This document shows positions 1 through 11,794 of a stretch of DNA of 64,000 nt, one piece after another. Numbering within the stretch: the first letter of the stretch is position 1; each line of letters starts with the position of its first letter. The stretch comes from Anopheles merus (Eukaryota > Arthropoda > Insecta > Diptera > Culicidae). The translations under genes were made by a program, and so were the position numbers. The stretch is from assembly GCF_017562075.2 (NCBI RefSeq), contig NC_054084.1:40888197-40952196 (forward strand). Direction: 5' to 3'. Below the pieces are notes generated by a model, which saw only the letters and a program-made list of their open reading frames with translations, did no database searches and was not told where the DNA came from.

Positions 1-352
1 ATCATTTTTCTCTTCACCACCCTTCCCATTGCTCACCCTCGGCCCTCCTTCCCTCCCCTCCACTCCCACAGCTGCATGGTTGCGAAAACATCCACTGCGC
101 AGTTGACCGCCACTAAAATATGAAAGGCCCTTTTAATCGAATGCTGATTCTGTTGGCCGGCCCAGCGCGCGGCAGCTGGCGGGATCGAAGAGACGGAACG
201 ACGTCCACGATACGCTGTTTTATCATTATTATTATTTGTATTATTATCTGGGAGCTTTTTTATCTTCTTTCTTTTTTCCATACTCCTGCCAAACTTCTAC
301 CCTGCATTTTTATTGCCCAATGTCTATAAAGTGACCGACATGGAAGAGGCGG

Positions 353-355
<3 letters not shown>

Positions 356-400
<45 letters not shown>
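356..400. repeat. (GA)n microsatellite
   Basis: Uninterrupted GA from 356 to about 390, followed by an imperfect AAAGAGAGAG. Confidence 0.97.
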
Positions 401-1238
401 CAAGGGATAGAATATGATCGTTGGCTTCACCCAGCCCGGCGATTTGATTTCTGATAAAACCGTATCTGTCACGAAGTGGGAAATGAAAGCGGGTTTCATT
501 GCGGTTTCGGTAGAACGAAACCGGCCATCTATTCCGAAGGTATGAATATGGACACAGAGAGTGAGAGAGTAAGACGGAGAGAGCAAAAAATAATGCCCAT
601 TGTTTTTAATTAGACAGCGGTACACACCTCCCCACTGACTGCCTTTCATTTACCTCAGTGCAGCTGCATTTCCTAATAATTTCATACATCATGCTGCATC
701 TAAACGCTGTAGGAGGTTGGTGTCGGTTAGTTTCCCGGGTTTTGGGACTCCGCCCAGTGCAGATTAGCAATGCGCGGGAAGGGGAATCGATTGTGCACCC
801 ATTGGTGTCGGTGCTGGCCGCACTTTAGCTCATATCCCCACACATACAAGGTGCATACGGAATGCGTTTTACACAAGGTATGTCCGACCGGCACAGGTGT
901 TTCTGTTCATGAACATCGAGTCAACTGGGTTTTTCGATATTTGGTGGGACTTTTGAAAGTTTTTTTGTATTGTTTTCAACGTACCCATCTTAAGTGTGGG
1001 TTTTTTTACTACTTGATCTATTGGAGAGGATACTTTATCTGGTAAGAAATGTTAAACATATAAAAGTATTGCAACAATTGAAAAAAAAAAATACAGGAAT
1101 TTAAGGAATGATGCAAATTTTGGATTCATTACCTTTAGTTTCTCTGGTTTTATTTTCATAATTAGTTACTGTAATTAAACATTTTTAGGTTGATTTTAGA
1201 ATCGAATATAAAAAAAATCATAACTTGACATTGACGTA

Positions 1239-1282
1239 AAATTGGTACAAGGTAATTGGTTACTGGTAATTGGTAATTGGTT
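1239..1282. repeat. GGTAATTGG short tandem cluster
   Basis: Three exact copies of GGTAATTGG at 1251-1259, 1265-1273 and 1272-1280, plus a partial AATTGG at 1240-1245. Each contains the TAATTG homeodomain core. Confidence 0.85.
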
Positions 1283-2110
1283 GAATAGTCTAAATGAATT
1301 ATATTTGATACAAAATATATCATTTAACTAAAGCTACTCAATTATAACAAATATGGTAACTAAACTTTCCTGAAAAAAAGTTTCTTTTTCACAGCATTTC
1401 ATTCACTTTGCATTCCCATCGAAAACTAGCTTAAGGTCACCATAGAAGCAATTTAAATGTCTTCAACCCTTCCATTCACCGTACAGCTACTTCAAAAAGT
1501 TCCATCGTGAAAGGAACGAAAATTTGGAAGTAGCTCGTGCTACGCGCGCGTTGTTTTCGGGTGTCGGGTGAAATTCTAAAGCCAGACAGAAAAATTTATG
1601 TAGCTATCAACACAAAAGGGTTAAGAGAGGTGTGTTCTTTGTTGGGAAGTTCATCTTTTCTACTTTTTAGTGCAATTTTTTCCCCTAGCAAAACCATGCT
1701 AGTGCAAAGGTACAGTAGCAGCAACACTCTTGAAACGGTCCATACAGGTTCGGAGAATGTGCTGGTTTCTTTATCTTTTGCTACACAGAAGAGAACAAAA
1801 AAAAACAAACTGAACTGAAGCGTGGGCAACGAATTCCTGACAGTGTTATTGCATTTCAGTCGGTGAATCGTTTGTTAAAAACAGCCTTACCTTATGATCA
1901 TTGTTACATGGTTGGCTCACTGTCTAGAAATGTGTGCAGCAATGTGGAGTGGAGAGTGCGCTTTGATCCTGTCGGTGGTGAAGTTGATTCACGAATAATT
2001 CAGAAGAGCTTTGCAAAACAGGGATTTCATCGTGAGGACTTTTTGAATTTATAAAAAAGGTGAAAATGTAGAAAATGAATTCCAGGTCTTTATGGCAGTC
2101 TTGGAAAAAC

Positions 2111-2468
2111 TTATTGATGGGGTATGATACAAAGTCTAGGGAACAAAATTATCACATATATCATAAATAAAACAACAAATTTCAAACTAAAAATGAAGAA
2201 GAACACTGTCAACAGATGTTTGTTGAACAAAGACATTCCAATACTCCAGAGAATAGCTGTTTGTTTGGTTTGTCTTTCAGATTGATTTGTTTCTGGCATT
2301 CCAAGCAATAACCTCTGAAGTAGTCTAAGAGGATTCTTCGAACATTCGTGGTCCTTTTTCACCGTAGTCTGCAAACCAAAATTAATATGTGCCACCTGAT
2401 TGGTACAACCAAATAGCATCATAATTTCCAGTATGATTGTAGTAATCGTAAGATATCGTTTGTATAAA
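2111..2468 (-). other. hydrophobic ORF after a strong acceptor (unassigned)
   Basis: An open minus frame follows an acceptor with a long pyrimidine tract (CCTTTTTTTTGCCTTTGCAG) ending at 2469. It encodes about 118 residues with two hydrophobic stretches, YLTITTIILEIMMLFGC near the start and LLTVFFFIFSLKFVVLFM near the end, separated by a polar linker. It ends at TAA. The frame above it (about 2810-2510) is also open apart from one TGA. The arrangement could be a fragment of a multi-pass membrane protein such as a chemoreceptor, but no diagnostic motif is present. AT-rich intronic DNA readily gives hydrophobic readings. I would not call it a gene without RNA or homology support. Confidence 0.15.
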
Positions 2469-3240
2469 CTGCAAAGGCAAAAAAAAGGATCAACCAATAA
2501 GGATGGACCACCCAGATCCCTGAACCACCTGCTCCAGATGGTTTAAATGGTCAGTGTAATCGGTAACCGCAAAGTGTGTGTATCTGTGTGGTTTGTTATC
2601 TCCATTGTATATGTGGATCCTTGGTTCTAGTCAAGGGATCAATGACCGGAATACGATAACATCTCGTTCGTTTCGATGCGTTCGGTCAAAACGATTGGTT
2701 GGCCTGTGTCCGGTTAATCGTTTGGAAGATACAATCGATGTGCATGTCTTCAGGGGTGGCGAAAAGAGCCGTTTCAGCTAAATGAAAGCAATAGTAACAC
2801 ATTTTCATTCTGGCAAACATTATTTTTACTGTACTGTATTAGCATTTTTCTTTACTTTAACACAATCTACTCCCTTTGCTGCTACGAATATTTGAACACA
2901 AAAGCGCTAGAGATAAGATGTAAATTATGTTCAGGTTCATTTTGAGCTCCATACCAGAATTAGCCAAAAATTCTAGGACACGTTGGCATTTTAGCCTTCC
3001 AGCTGCATATTTCCGGCATCGCAGTACATTTGAAGCAGAAAAAGTCCATTTCACACCTTTCGTACACGCTGGCTGTCGTCCTATCGGGTTTTCCGACTTG
3101 ATGCAGGTTTTATCTCCCCGGGCGTCAGACGATACAGGCGAGGGAGAGAGAGAGAGTGACACTTTAATTCCGTTGCCCACCGTCTACCATTCGCAACCGT
3201 CATAAATCATTCCGTGGGAGGGAAAGATATTTTTATTATG

Positions 3241-3244
<4 letters not shown>

Positions 3245-3275
<31 letters not shown>
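3245..3275. repeat. (CT)n microsatellite
   Basis: About 15 perfect TC units, then an imperfect TTTCTCTTTC. Confidence 0.97.
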
Positions 3276-3282
<7 letters not shown>

Positions 3283-3652
3283 TCTTACTACTCCCTGTGC
3301 CTGTTTTCCACCACTTTTCTTCGCCACGTCCCGCCCCTCGGAAGGACATTTTTCACCAGGGCCACAGTATTTTCTCGCCCAGTTAAGGATTGTCATCTAG
3401 CGGACGAAAAATGGTACCATTTGGCAAACGTTTCGTAGAAGAAAACAGGGTTAGGATGATATCGTGGAGTCCTACCGATTCATTTTCACTGCCGAAAGAA
3501 AGGTTGGAATTGTGTGCTGCTTAATGCCTGTACGATGGTTCGTTTGTTTGTGTGAATGAGAAGCAGAGGGGAAAAGGTTGGGGTCATCAGCCAACGTTAT
3601 GCGACAAAGCGCAGGCGGCAACCAGCTGGTGTGCAAGGACATTTCTTTTCTG

Positions 3653-3692
3653 CTTTAATAATAATATCCTCCTGGAGGTGGTATTATTAAAG
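3653..3692. repeat. nested inverted repeat / stem-loop
   Basis: Outer arms CTTTAATAATA (3653-3663) and TATTATTAAAG (3682-3692) are perfect complements. Inside them lies CCTCC-T-GGAGG (3668-3678). Confidence 0.85.
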
Positions 3693-6600
3693 GTAAAATA
3701 AGAAATGAAATCCGTCCGTTGTCCTTCGAAGTTGAACAAATCTATCAAATCAATAAACTCGACCGATTGGAGGTCATAGAACAAAACGGTTCTGGAATTG
3801 AATTTTTTTTTTCTTCAGTACGCTTTTCTTTCACGATTTTTCATGAAATAAATGAAATAGAACGAGCTAGCAGCAAAGGACAGCTAGCAACAAGGTTCAG
3901 CAGTAGAGAAAGGTACCCCAGACTAGGACACGGTATGGTTTAACAGTGGTGGAGAAGATAGAAATAAAATTATGATAAATGAAGCCACCTCGGTACCTTT
4001 AATGGTACACATCTAATGATACCCGTTTATTTTTGCCCATTTTTTGTTTTTTTTGGGGAATGGCTGTGTTCTGCTCTTGCTCATCGTCCAGCAGAACATT
4101 TGGAATCGTTCCCTCCTTTTGGATACTCATCCCCCCAAGGCAAGAGAAATGATACTATGCGGAGTCGCCTTGCTCGTTAGTTAGTGTTTCCAGGTGGAAA
4201 AGGGACACTCGCAACTCGAATATAAGTATATTGTCATTCCTTTTCTAGCAAAGAAAATGCTCTTATGATTTTCCACGAATTGCCTAACGTGATCCTTTCT
4301 ACCGGCGAGAATGGGTGGATTTAGCAACTGGGTAAGTACAACTGACATTTTTCGGGGAAAACTTTGCATGCATGACAGTTTCACTTTTGCTGGCCTACTG
4401 TCCGGTGGAACACAAGGCCGCAGAAAAGCCAATCTATGTAATGGATCTTTCAAAATACATTAATGAGAAAGGCTTTGGTGAAGTTTCCTGATTTTTTCAT
4501 TCCCTAGTCACTTTAATCGAGTAGTGGGCAGTCCTACCTTCCTTGTCAACAGAAAGACAACGCTTCGTAACAATTTTAGTAATCATGTGCGATGTTGCAG
4601 AGTTGTTTGTTCTTCACCATCCAAATCGTAGTAACTCTGGTTCCGGTCATCTCGGTTAAGATTGATGAATTTCTGTTTGTTATACTTTATTTGGACACTC
4701 AAATGTTGGCTACCAGGCTACCCTCGTGCAAACACGCATACACACACAACCAGATAATTTAGCCCTTCGTATGTGAGATGGACGAGCGCCGAGTTTCCCT
4801 CACTACTACCAGTGGCGAAACGCGAAAGGAAACTCACTAAAACTCAATGCAACACGAGCCACAGCCATCATTTAAGGCCGGGAAGGAACGTTTGCGGCAG
4901 GAAATTGAATTCGGGATAACACCATAAATAAACGTTGCTCCGAAAGCAATTAACTGGTTTAATGATTTTCCCCTGTGCAAGGAGCACCATCCACATTTTT
5001 TCCTAGCTGTTTTGTTTCGTACGCGTAGAATGACTTTCTCGCGAGGCAGAGGGATTGGTTTGGACATGGGGTGATGGTGGCCAAGAGCTAATAGATGAAC
5101 AGTAGAGACAGTACGGTGGAAAAGCGCTAGAATGTAATGAAGCTCCAACGAACAGACAAGGGCACAACGCAACACACAAAGGCCCGGAAAAGCTAAGTAA
5201 AAATAAAATAGTATCATTGTGGCCAGCGCTATGCCCCTTTCTACTATGACACACGAGAAAAGGGACAATGCGAACTGCGGAGAAGTTTTATTTTTCCGCG
5301 TATCTCACCGTGACCGAGAAGTAGAGACGAAGGAACGAGTTTTCCCATGCAGCGAATGATGCGTTGCGGAAGTTTGGTGTGTCTCTTTTCCACCGTCTCA
5401 TTTAGCTGCATGGAGAAGAAAAAGTTAGGAACAGCAAGACGTTAGCTTTGAACTGTAAACGGAGGAAGATGAGTCTGCTGTCGCACGGTGGGCGAGTTTA
5501 ATCATTAAAGTAGAAACAGAAGTACCCAGGCTACGGGACACACAGGGACGCAGTCGGCGCGAGCGCACAGTTTTCCAGGCTGCAAACACGCGTGGATCTG
5601 CTTCCGGTTTTCTCGACTGCCTTTCATTCTTCTACATTCTGTGTCTGTCCTAAATTTACTTTCAACGCAACTTTCAAGCTAACAAATTCTAACACAACCA
5701 CATCAACATGGGAAGGAAAGAGATAAGACAATAAGGTAGAGAGCAAAAAAAACCTTGTCGTGGTCATTTTGGGGCGAAAGTTGATTTAACCTCTCCCATT
5801 TTGGACATCCAATGACCCCATCACCATGGGCTCCGCTCCCTCCGAAGCGTCCCACCTTTTCCGTTTCGTTCTGCCGGGACTTTATTCGCCGCACGCCCGT
5901 TCCTAGCGCGGTCCGCACTGGGATATTGTTCCGCAGGGGATTAACTAATCGAATTAGATTCAAATATATGGACGTCCGAGTGACATTATTTCTGACCCGT
6001 TCCGGTCACGGCAAACGGTGGCACACGGCTGACCACACACTCCATCACCCCCATCAGCCCATCTTTATCGCCCTTTTTGTACGGTGTGTATGGGAAGGAG
6101 GAAGTGCGTGTAACAGTGGTTGCAACAAAAACCAGAGCACGTGGCGGGTGCACGGAACACGGATCAGTTTTGCTCTGTACGAAAGGAAATGAACACTGAT
6201 CTGGGCTGGGCCTCGAAGGCAAGAGGACATTTTATTGCTTGCCAAATGACTCCATTGCCAAGGCAGCTATTTTTTTCTCACGAAGCAAGAGCAGGGTGAA
6301 ATTGAAACGAAGGGTTGAGTTTTCGGTTTAATGTGAGCCGGACTCTGGTAAATTTCCATGCAGGACAACGTGACCTAACGGTCTCATTTAGTTGCTTTTT
6401 AAGTACTTCGTTGTAATATTTGTAGATAGTGTTTTAAAAATGTAAACCTTTTACTACTCTATTCTCTAATAAGCAACAATCTATCTGCGATACATTGGGT
6501 TTCAAAAACATGCAGTCACAAATATTGTGAACCGCTTTTGACTCGGAATCGCAATAAAAACTTGTCATAAATTCAGCTCTAACCAATAACCCGATCACTT

Positions 6601-8520
6601 TTGGTTTTATGGCCAGTCCTATGATCCCGCCGGAGGGTCCGTGGTTTGTTTCACTAACTGCAAACCTTTTTTTTCTATTTGCCTTCACATTTCTTTTTGT
6701 GTTGCAGCAAATGCGATAAAAATCGGACATTTTTCATAATGATTTACATCGAGCAATTAATCTCTTTTGCCGACGGGCAAAACTGGCTTGTTACGCTTTT
6801 TTGAAATGTTGGTAGAGAAGCTGAGGGGTAGAGGTGATGGTGTTACTTGGCAACCCCAACACCTTTAACCTTTTGCTTTATCACTCACCCTGAGTAAGAT
6901 GTCTCCTCCTTCGGTCGGTCGGTCGTTCGGTCCGGTCAGTGGCAGTTTGTTTCTAGCTGGTCGATTAAAAATTATCGCAACATCTTTATAGCAAAAGTAT
7001 TTGCGGATAGCTCGTTATCTAGCTACGTTGAACGCTTCGGACCGAAGTGAAAGAGTTCCTTAATTATCCTACCGCTCGAACTGGAAGCCCACTTACAATG
7101 GCGCGCGCAGCACCCTGTCAATTGATTGAATTATTATGTTCCAAATGAAAGTTGTGCCCACCCGGTCGTTGGACATTTTAATGTCTTTTCTCTCGACCCC
7201 AACAAACCTTGCCAGCTATCCCTGTGGCAAGCCCCTCTTTTGTTGACTTTGAAAATGATCCAAAAGTCATTATTTTAACCTGGTGTAGAGATAACGATAG
7301 TAATTAGAAAAGAGTTCGCTAACGTTCACCTTGGCTCTTCCATTCCAGTTTTTTCATTGTTTCGACCTGACTTTAGTTTCATTTGTCTTTAGCTTTTAGC
7401 TGACAGAAACGGGTAGTGAAAAGAGTGTGAGCAGAGTAGAGGAAAAAGTTCATCTTCCTTCTATCACAAGAGCCACCGTAGCGCCGCCACCATTTCTAAA
7501 AGTTGTGAGCCGAGCTCTACTCTACGTTGCCGTACTTATAAATTCTCGGCTAATTATTTGAATAAATTATCCATTCTCTAGCGTTTCTTGCAGGATCTAG
7601 GATTCTTTTCGCGAGGTCAGCATAGTTGTCTTTAGCAGGACATTCTTTTTTTATCATTTTCTTACATGAAAAAAACTAAGAAGAGCTCCGTGAAAGAATG
7701 TCACTCGTCGTTTGACACAGTTCGCAACCATTTAATATAAAATGTAACTCTTCTTGGACAGTAAATACAACAATATGTTAGAAGATTTCCTGGATACAGT
7801 CAAATGCACAAAAAAAAGGAAATTAAATTTGAAGGACGATCAATTACACGAGTTTTTCTCTGCTTAAAGTTATGCCAACAAAATGCCTTTTCCGAGAAGG
7901 CTGATTGCTACTGTTGAATTCATTTCTCAAGAAATGCGTTTCCTACACTCAAAATGTAAATTATCTCACTAAGGGGGAAAACTTTTGTCTCGCATAGCAT
8001 TTACAACTCGATTCAGAAATGTCCTGTGCGCTATAAATTCACAAAAATTTCAATGAACTAACTAAATAAAAGTTGTACATCGCTTTCTAGCTACAAAAAA
8101 AAGTACATCAAAGTCAATTAAACTGCTAGACAGTATGATTCGTCTGTCTAGGACGGGAATCATAACCTATTGCCGCGCGCGTAATTTGCCGTTTTCTTTG
8201 CCAACGTCACAAAACGACACCATAACAAATCCAAAACACCGAGGTACGCTCACGGGTTTTATGGCCACGAAATGGTAAAAAGAAGTGAAAAAAGCAGTTC
8301 ATTTCATGCATCGGGGAATCGTTGGCAGCACTCTCCGGTATGAGAAATAAATATATTTACGACCTTTGCAAAGGGGAAATTACTTTCAAACTTTTGATGA
8401 AACCCGGTGACTACCACCCACCCCGAACGCCATTTGCGCTCATGCTAATCTGTGAGTGCTGCTTTCTTTGTCCAGTCTGCATTAAGCGCCTGGGAGCTCA
8501 TCAAAAAACTGGAAACTTAC

Positions 8521-8681
8521 CTCTTAATGCCTTCATGTGCGCGACGGCCATCCGCAGGATCGTCAGCTTGTCCGGTTTCCGCGCGAGGGCACTGCAGGTC
8601 GGCACCATGTCCGACAGCTCCGTGATGTAGGCAGTCATTTTGTTTCGCCTCCGCCGCTCGATCTCGCAATGGTTTTCTCTA
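8521..8681 (-). CDS. tgo: tango (ARNT) bHLH exon
   Basis: Exon of 161 nt read 8681 to 8521, with acceptor TTTTGCAG just above 8681 and donor GTAAGT from 8520. It encodes 53 complete codons plus split codons at both ends. It starts RENHCEIERRRRNKM (basic region), continues through helix 1 (TAYITELSDMVPTC), the loop (SALARKPDK) and helix 2 (LTILRMAVAHMKALR), and ends in the first base of a Gly codon. The His, Glu and Arg at exon residues 4, 8 and 12 are the spacing used by ARNT to contact the GTG half-site. RRRRNKMTAYITELSDM identifies ARNT/Tango; the paralogue Cycle/BMAL has a different helix 1. The exon holds essentially the whole DNA-binding domain and none of PAS-A or PAS-B, which must lie beyond position 1. 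No frameshift or stop is present. Confidence 0.98.
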
Positions 8682-8933
8682 CTGCAAAAGGTGATAATAA
8701 AATATATGGCTGTGTTACACAAGATGGCAAGCTTGAAGGCGATGCGGTGCGATGTTGTTTCTTATCGAGGGAAGGGGGACGAGATTAGTGTTTGGAAAGG
8801 AAGAAGGATAATTTGAAATGTATCAGTCAGACATGCTGGTAATAAAATAGTACAAACAAATCTAGCTGTATTAAATATCCCGCAATTTAGGAGATAAAGT
8901 TCACCCAAACCCTTGTAGGAGCAACCAAATTAA

Positions 8934-9137
8934 ATGCTAATGAAGCATTGCCCAGAGGAACTCCCACGTCACTTAATTCCAGTAGTCCTTTTGCTAATGG
9001 TACACTGCAACTGCACCGTCTTTGGAAGACCCCCAACGCTACTCAATTTGTCAGAAATGCATATGGAAACGAGCGATCAAGAGCTGAACTTCTTTCCCCC
9101 CGAGGTGTATAACAAAGTGCAGAAGCGTTTAAGATAA
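8934..9137 (+). CDS. possible nested gene: 67-residue secreted peptide (hypothetical)
   Basis: ATG-initiated ORF on the strand opposite tgo, 253 bp upstream of the bHLH exon. The first 31 residues look like a signal peptide: a short polar start (MLMKHCPEELPRH), then a hydrophobic core (LIPVVLLLMVHCNCTVFG). The remaining 36 residues begin RPPTLLNLSEMHMETSD and end in a basic tail with a KR pair. There is an N-glycosylation-type NLS and no cysteine after the putative cleavage. A possible acceptor (CCTTGTAG) lies 14 nt before the ATG, and an AATAAA polyadenylation hexamer occurs at 9277-9282, about 140 nt past the stop. I do not recognise the peptide. It resembles a short secreted or neuropeptide-type precursor only in layout. 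A 67-codon ORF alone is not significant in a window this long, so this remains a hypothesis. Confidence 0.22.
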   Translation: MLMKHCPEELPRHLIPVVLLLMVHCNCTVFGRPPTLLNLSEMHMETSDQELNFFPPEVYNKVQKRLR

Positions 9138-9991
9138 TCTTAATCAGATTGCCAATTCCAACCACCAATCCCTTTACGGTTGGGCGTAAACAATTTGCCC
9201 GGAAAGTTTCTTGATCTTTTCCCCCCTTTCTTCAGTGAGTTGCACCACATGTGGGTTTGCTTTTCGAAGGGAAAGAAATAAAACATTTCCATAAAAAAAA
9301 CCAACTGGCAACTGAGAGCTCGTTGCGTTTGCCTTTAAACGTAGAGGGAAATACATTCGGCACAACTCCTTACGCCGTCGCACATGAAATCATAACTGAA
9401 AACACTTTCATATTCCGAATGCTTCCCCCCAGCACAAAAAAAAATCCAGAATGATGGGCGCGGCGGCAGCAGTATCATCATTCTCGCTCATAAAATGCTG
9501 AATTATTATGAAGTAATGGCTACATGAGTGTGCCCGGCCGACGATCAACGAACACTGCTCCCAGAACCGTCGAGGGGTAAAAGGTTGAAATTTGTACGCT
9601 CTTAGGAAAAATTTTCCCAACGAAAAACTTCCGACCCGTTGGAGGACTGGCTGTTAAAGAAAGCCCAAAAAGAGGAGCGACAGGACAGGGCTGCAGAAAC
9701 GATTGTTCCAAGCAGAGGCCAAAAGGATTCGAAAATCCTGCAGCTGCCTTTTGGAATGAAACGAGTTGCGGGAGCAATCGCGCGTAGGCTGGTTGTGTAC
9801 GGCTTGGATGATGAAAACGATGAACCGAGCGAACCCCGGGAACTGGGTTGGGTTTGAATATAGATATGTATGTTGAAGCGAACGAAAGAAAAAGCGCACA
9901 GGGGAAAACTCGTGTACAGCGAAGGATAAAAGCGGCGAAAGCGCCCCCAAAAATCGATATCAAAAAAGACCGCAATGTATCGTAATAATCG

Positions 9992-10012
9992 TAACAATAA
10001 TTATTATTGTTA
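9992..10012. repeat. AT-rich palindrome, 10-1-10
   Basis: TAACAATAAT, a single T, then ATTATTGTTA. The arms are perfect complements. Confidence 0.85.
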
Positions 10013-10271
10013 TTTTACTTTATCTTTCTTTATGGGTTACGCGATACGCTGGAGTTATTGAAAACGAGAGAGAAGCACAGATGATGGCACCGACAAAATA
10101 GAAAGGAAAGAAAGAGGAATGATACATACAGACGAGAGGGCATTCTTTTGGGTGGGATTTCTGTTTGCCATTTATGGCGGTGTGGGATGTATCAATGCCT
10201 TACGAATGGTTTATAACAATCATGCACCGTAAGGGTTCACATATGCAGCGGAGCGAGGTAAGATCATTACA

Positions 10272-10299
<28 letters not shown>
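10272..10299. repeat. (AC)14 microsatellite
   Basis: Perfect AC dinucleotide run of 28 nt. Confidence 0.97.
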
Positions 10300-10303
<4 letters not shown>

Positions 10304-11661
10304 TATTTGATAGTGAGAGTAAAAACTTTATAAAGATGTTCCCGATTTAAAGAAACACGATTCGCGGGCGGCGAGACTGTAGGCTTTGCCACAATCGTAT
10401 CATTTTATTGACTCACATATGGTAATGGTTATGTGTGCCTAATGGTTTTACAGACCAGAAAACCCACCAAAATCGCAAACAGAACGTTTTTGAAGCATCC
10501 TTTTCAACACCATCGGAAACGAGGACAAGGAGCACACTTAGCTATTAGCTGTTGTAGAGCCACACGCGGTTGCATTACGCAAAAATGGCATTTTATTTGC
10601 AACCATTTGCCTAATGCGTTGAATGCTGCCACTACACGACTGTGAAACGTAGCCGCATCTCTTTTCATATATGAATTTGCAATGCCACCAAAATTTGCCG
10701 TTATTGATTATGCGAGAGTTAATATGCAACGCATCGATAAAAAAAAACAAAAACAAAAAAAAAAACGGTTCGTGTGCCACGCGCGATCATGAGTTTTAAA
10801 TTTTTCAATGAGCCATATCATTATGCAGGTTTGGAAGGTTTTGCTTCCCGTACACTGGAATATACATATCGAAGGGGGCGGCCGTACCGTTCAAAGTTGC
10901 CCCCCGGCCTCGAAGTAAATAACCTCACCTGCCAGTCTCCTGAGGGCCATGGGGTGGAAGGTTTGCAAGATTGAGCCAGTACATGCAACAGAATTTTTGA
11001 TGGTTGTTTTTACTTAAGTGTGCTAATTGATTTTCATTAGAAAAAGGGAACCCCTCTTTGTGGTCTGCTCACGATTGTTGAAGCACGATTTAGTTTGGTT
11101 ATGGAGGAGACGGAAAGAGAGAGAAAGATTAGGCGCCGTTACGGTCTATTTGAGTGATGATGAATTGATTTCGAAAGTTGGCGGACGCGCTGGATGAATT
11201 ATTGACATGCGCTCCCTGTTGAGCGGGTGCATTGGTTGGGATTGTAGTAATTTTACCTCATGCAAGGCACTTGAAGCAGCCTTGTTTAGAAGGGTGCACC
11301 AAGCCCGATTGCATGGTTGACAAGCAAGGCAAATCATTTCGATTGAATTAGTTAGGAAATCGTTTAGGAAAGATCGAGATTATTTATTTGTTGTTGAACA
11401 GTAAAATAGAAATCCACGTGCTAAACCTACCAATGTCACAACATGGTATGGTGCGGTTGATTCATCCATTAGCATACGCTTGTTAGCTTCCCTATAAACG
11501 ATTTTGGCACACTGAACACCATTAGCATTGACTAATTCTCTTAGCCCTGTTTCGAATGGCAGTGAAAATAGTAGAGACGTAATGCATGGGTCAATATTGT
11601 GTACGCGGAGTGCAGTTGAACAATTATGGTACCTGACGCCACCTATTTTACTGCAAACCAA

Positions 11662-11794
11662 GGAAGTCAACTTTTATAAAAGGATTTGGAACCAAACCAA
11701 AAAGAGTATGATGAGTATGTTTCGAGCAAGATTTTTCGCTGTCGGAGTTGACTTCCATGTTTCAACCATGTTTCGACAAAATTGTGAAACATGG
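11662..11794. repeat. paired inverted repeats with compact hairpin
   Basis: GGAAGTCAACT (11662-11672) pairs with AGTTGACTTCC (11746-11756). The second arm abuts a hairpin formed by CCATGTTTCA (11755-11764) and TGAAACATGG (11785-11794). A further CCATGTTTC copy at 11766-11774 can compete for the same right arm. Confidence 0.8.

Larger units (their letters stand above)
1..8520 (-). other. tgo: partial tgo intron downstream of the bHLH exon
   Basis: Follows the GTAAGT donor at 8520. The next Tango residues should be a G-T-G-N-T-rich linker and a segment like YKPSFLTDQ leading into PAS-A. I searched the minus strand by eye for these and did not find them, so this intron exceeds 8.5 kb and the acceptor lies outside the window. 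It carries two GA/CT microsatellites, a TAATTGG tandem cluster near 1240-1280, a nested inverted repeat at 3653-3692 and an ambiguous hydrophobic ORF at 2111-2468. Confidence 0.75.

Noticed and set aside
1855..2120. Plus reading after acceptor TGCATTTCAG with VEWRVRFDPVGGEVDSR and a frame-shifted continuation
   Set aside because: About 64 codons only; no family recognised. Within chance expectation.
9520..9997. Several overlapping ORFs (up to 151 codons) in three minus frames plus a charged plus-frame reading
   Set aside because: The plus strand is strongly purine-rich here, which removes stops on the minus strand and gives Glu/Lys/Arg-rich plus readings. Composition explains all of them.
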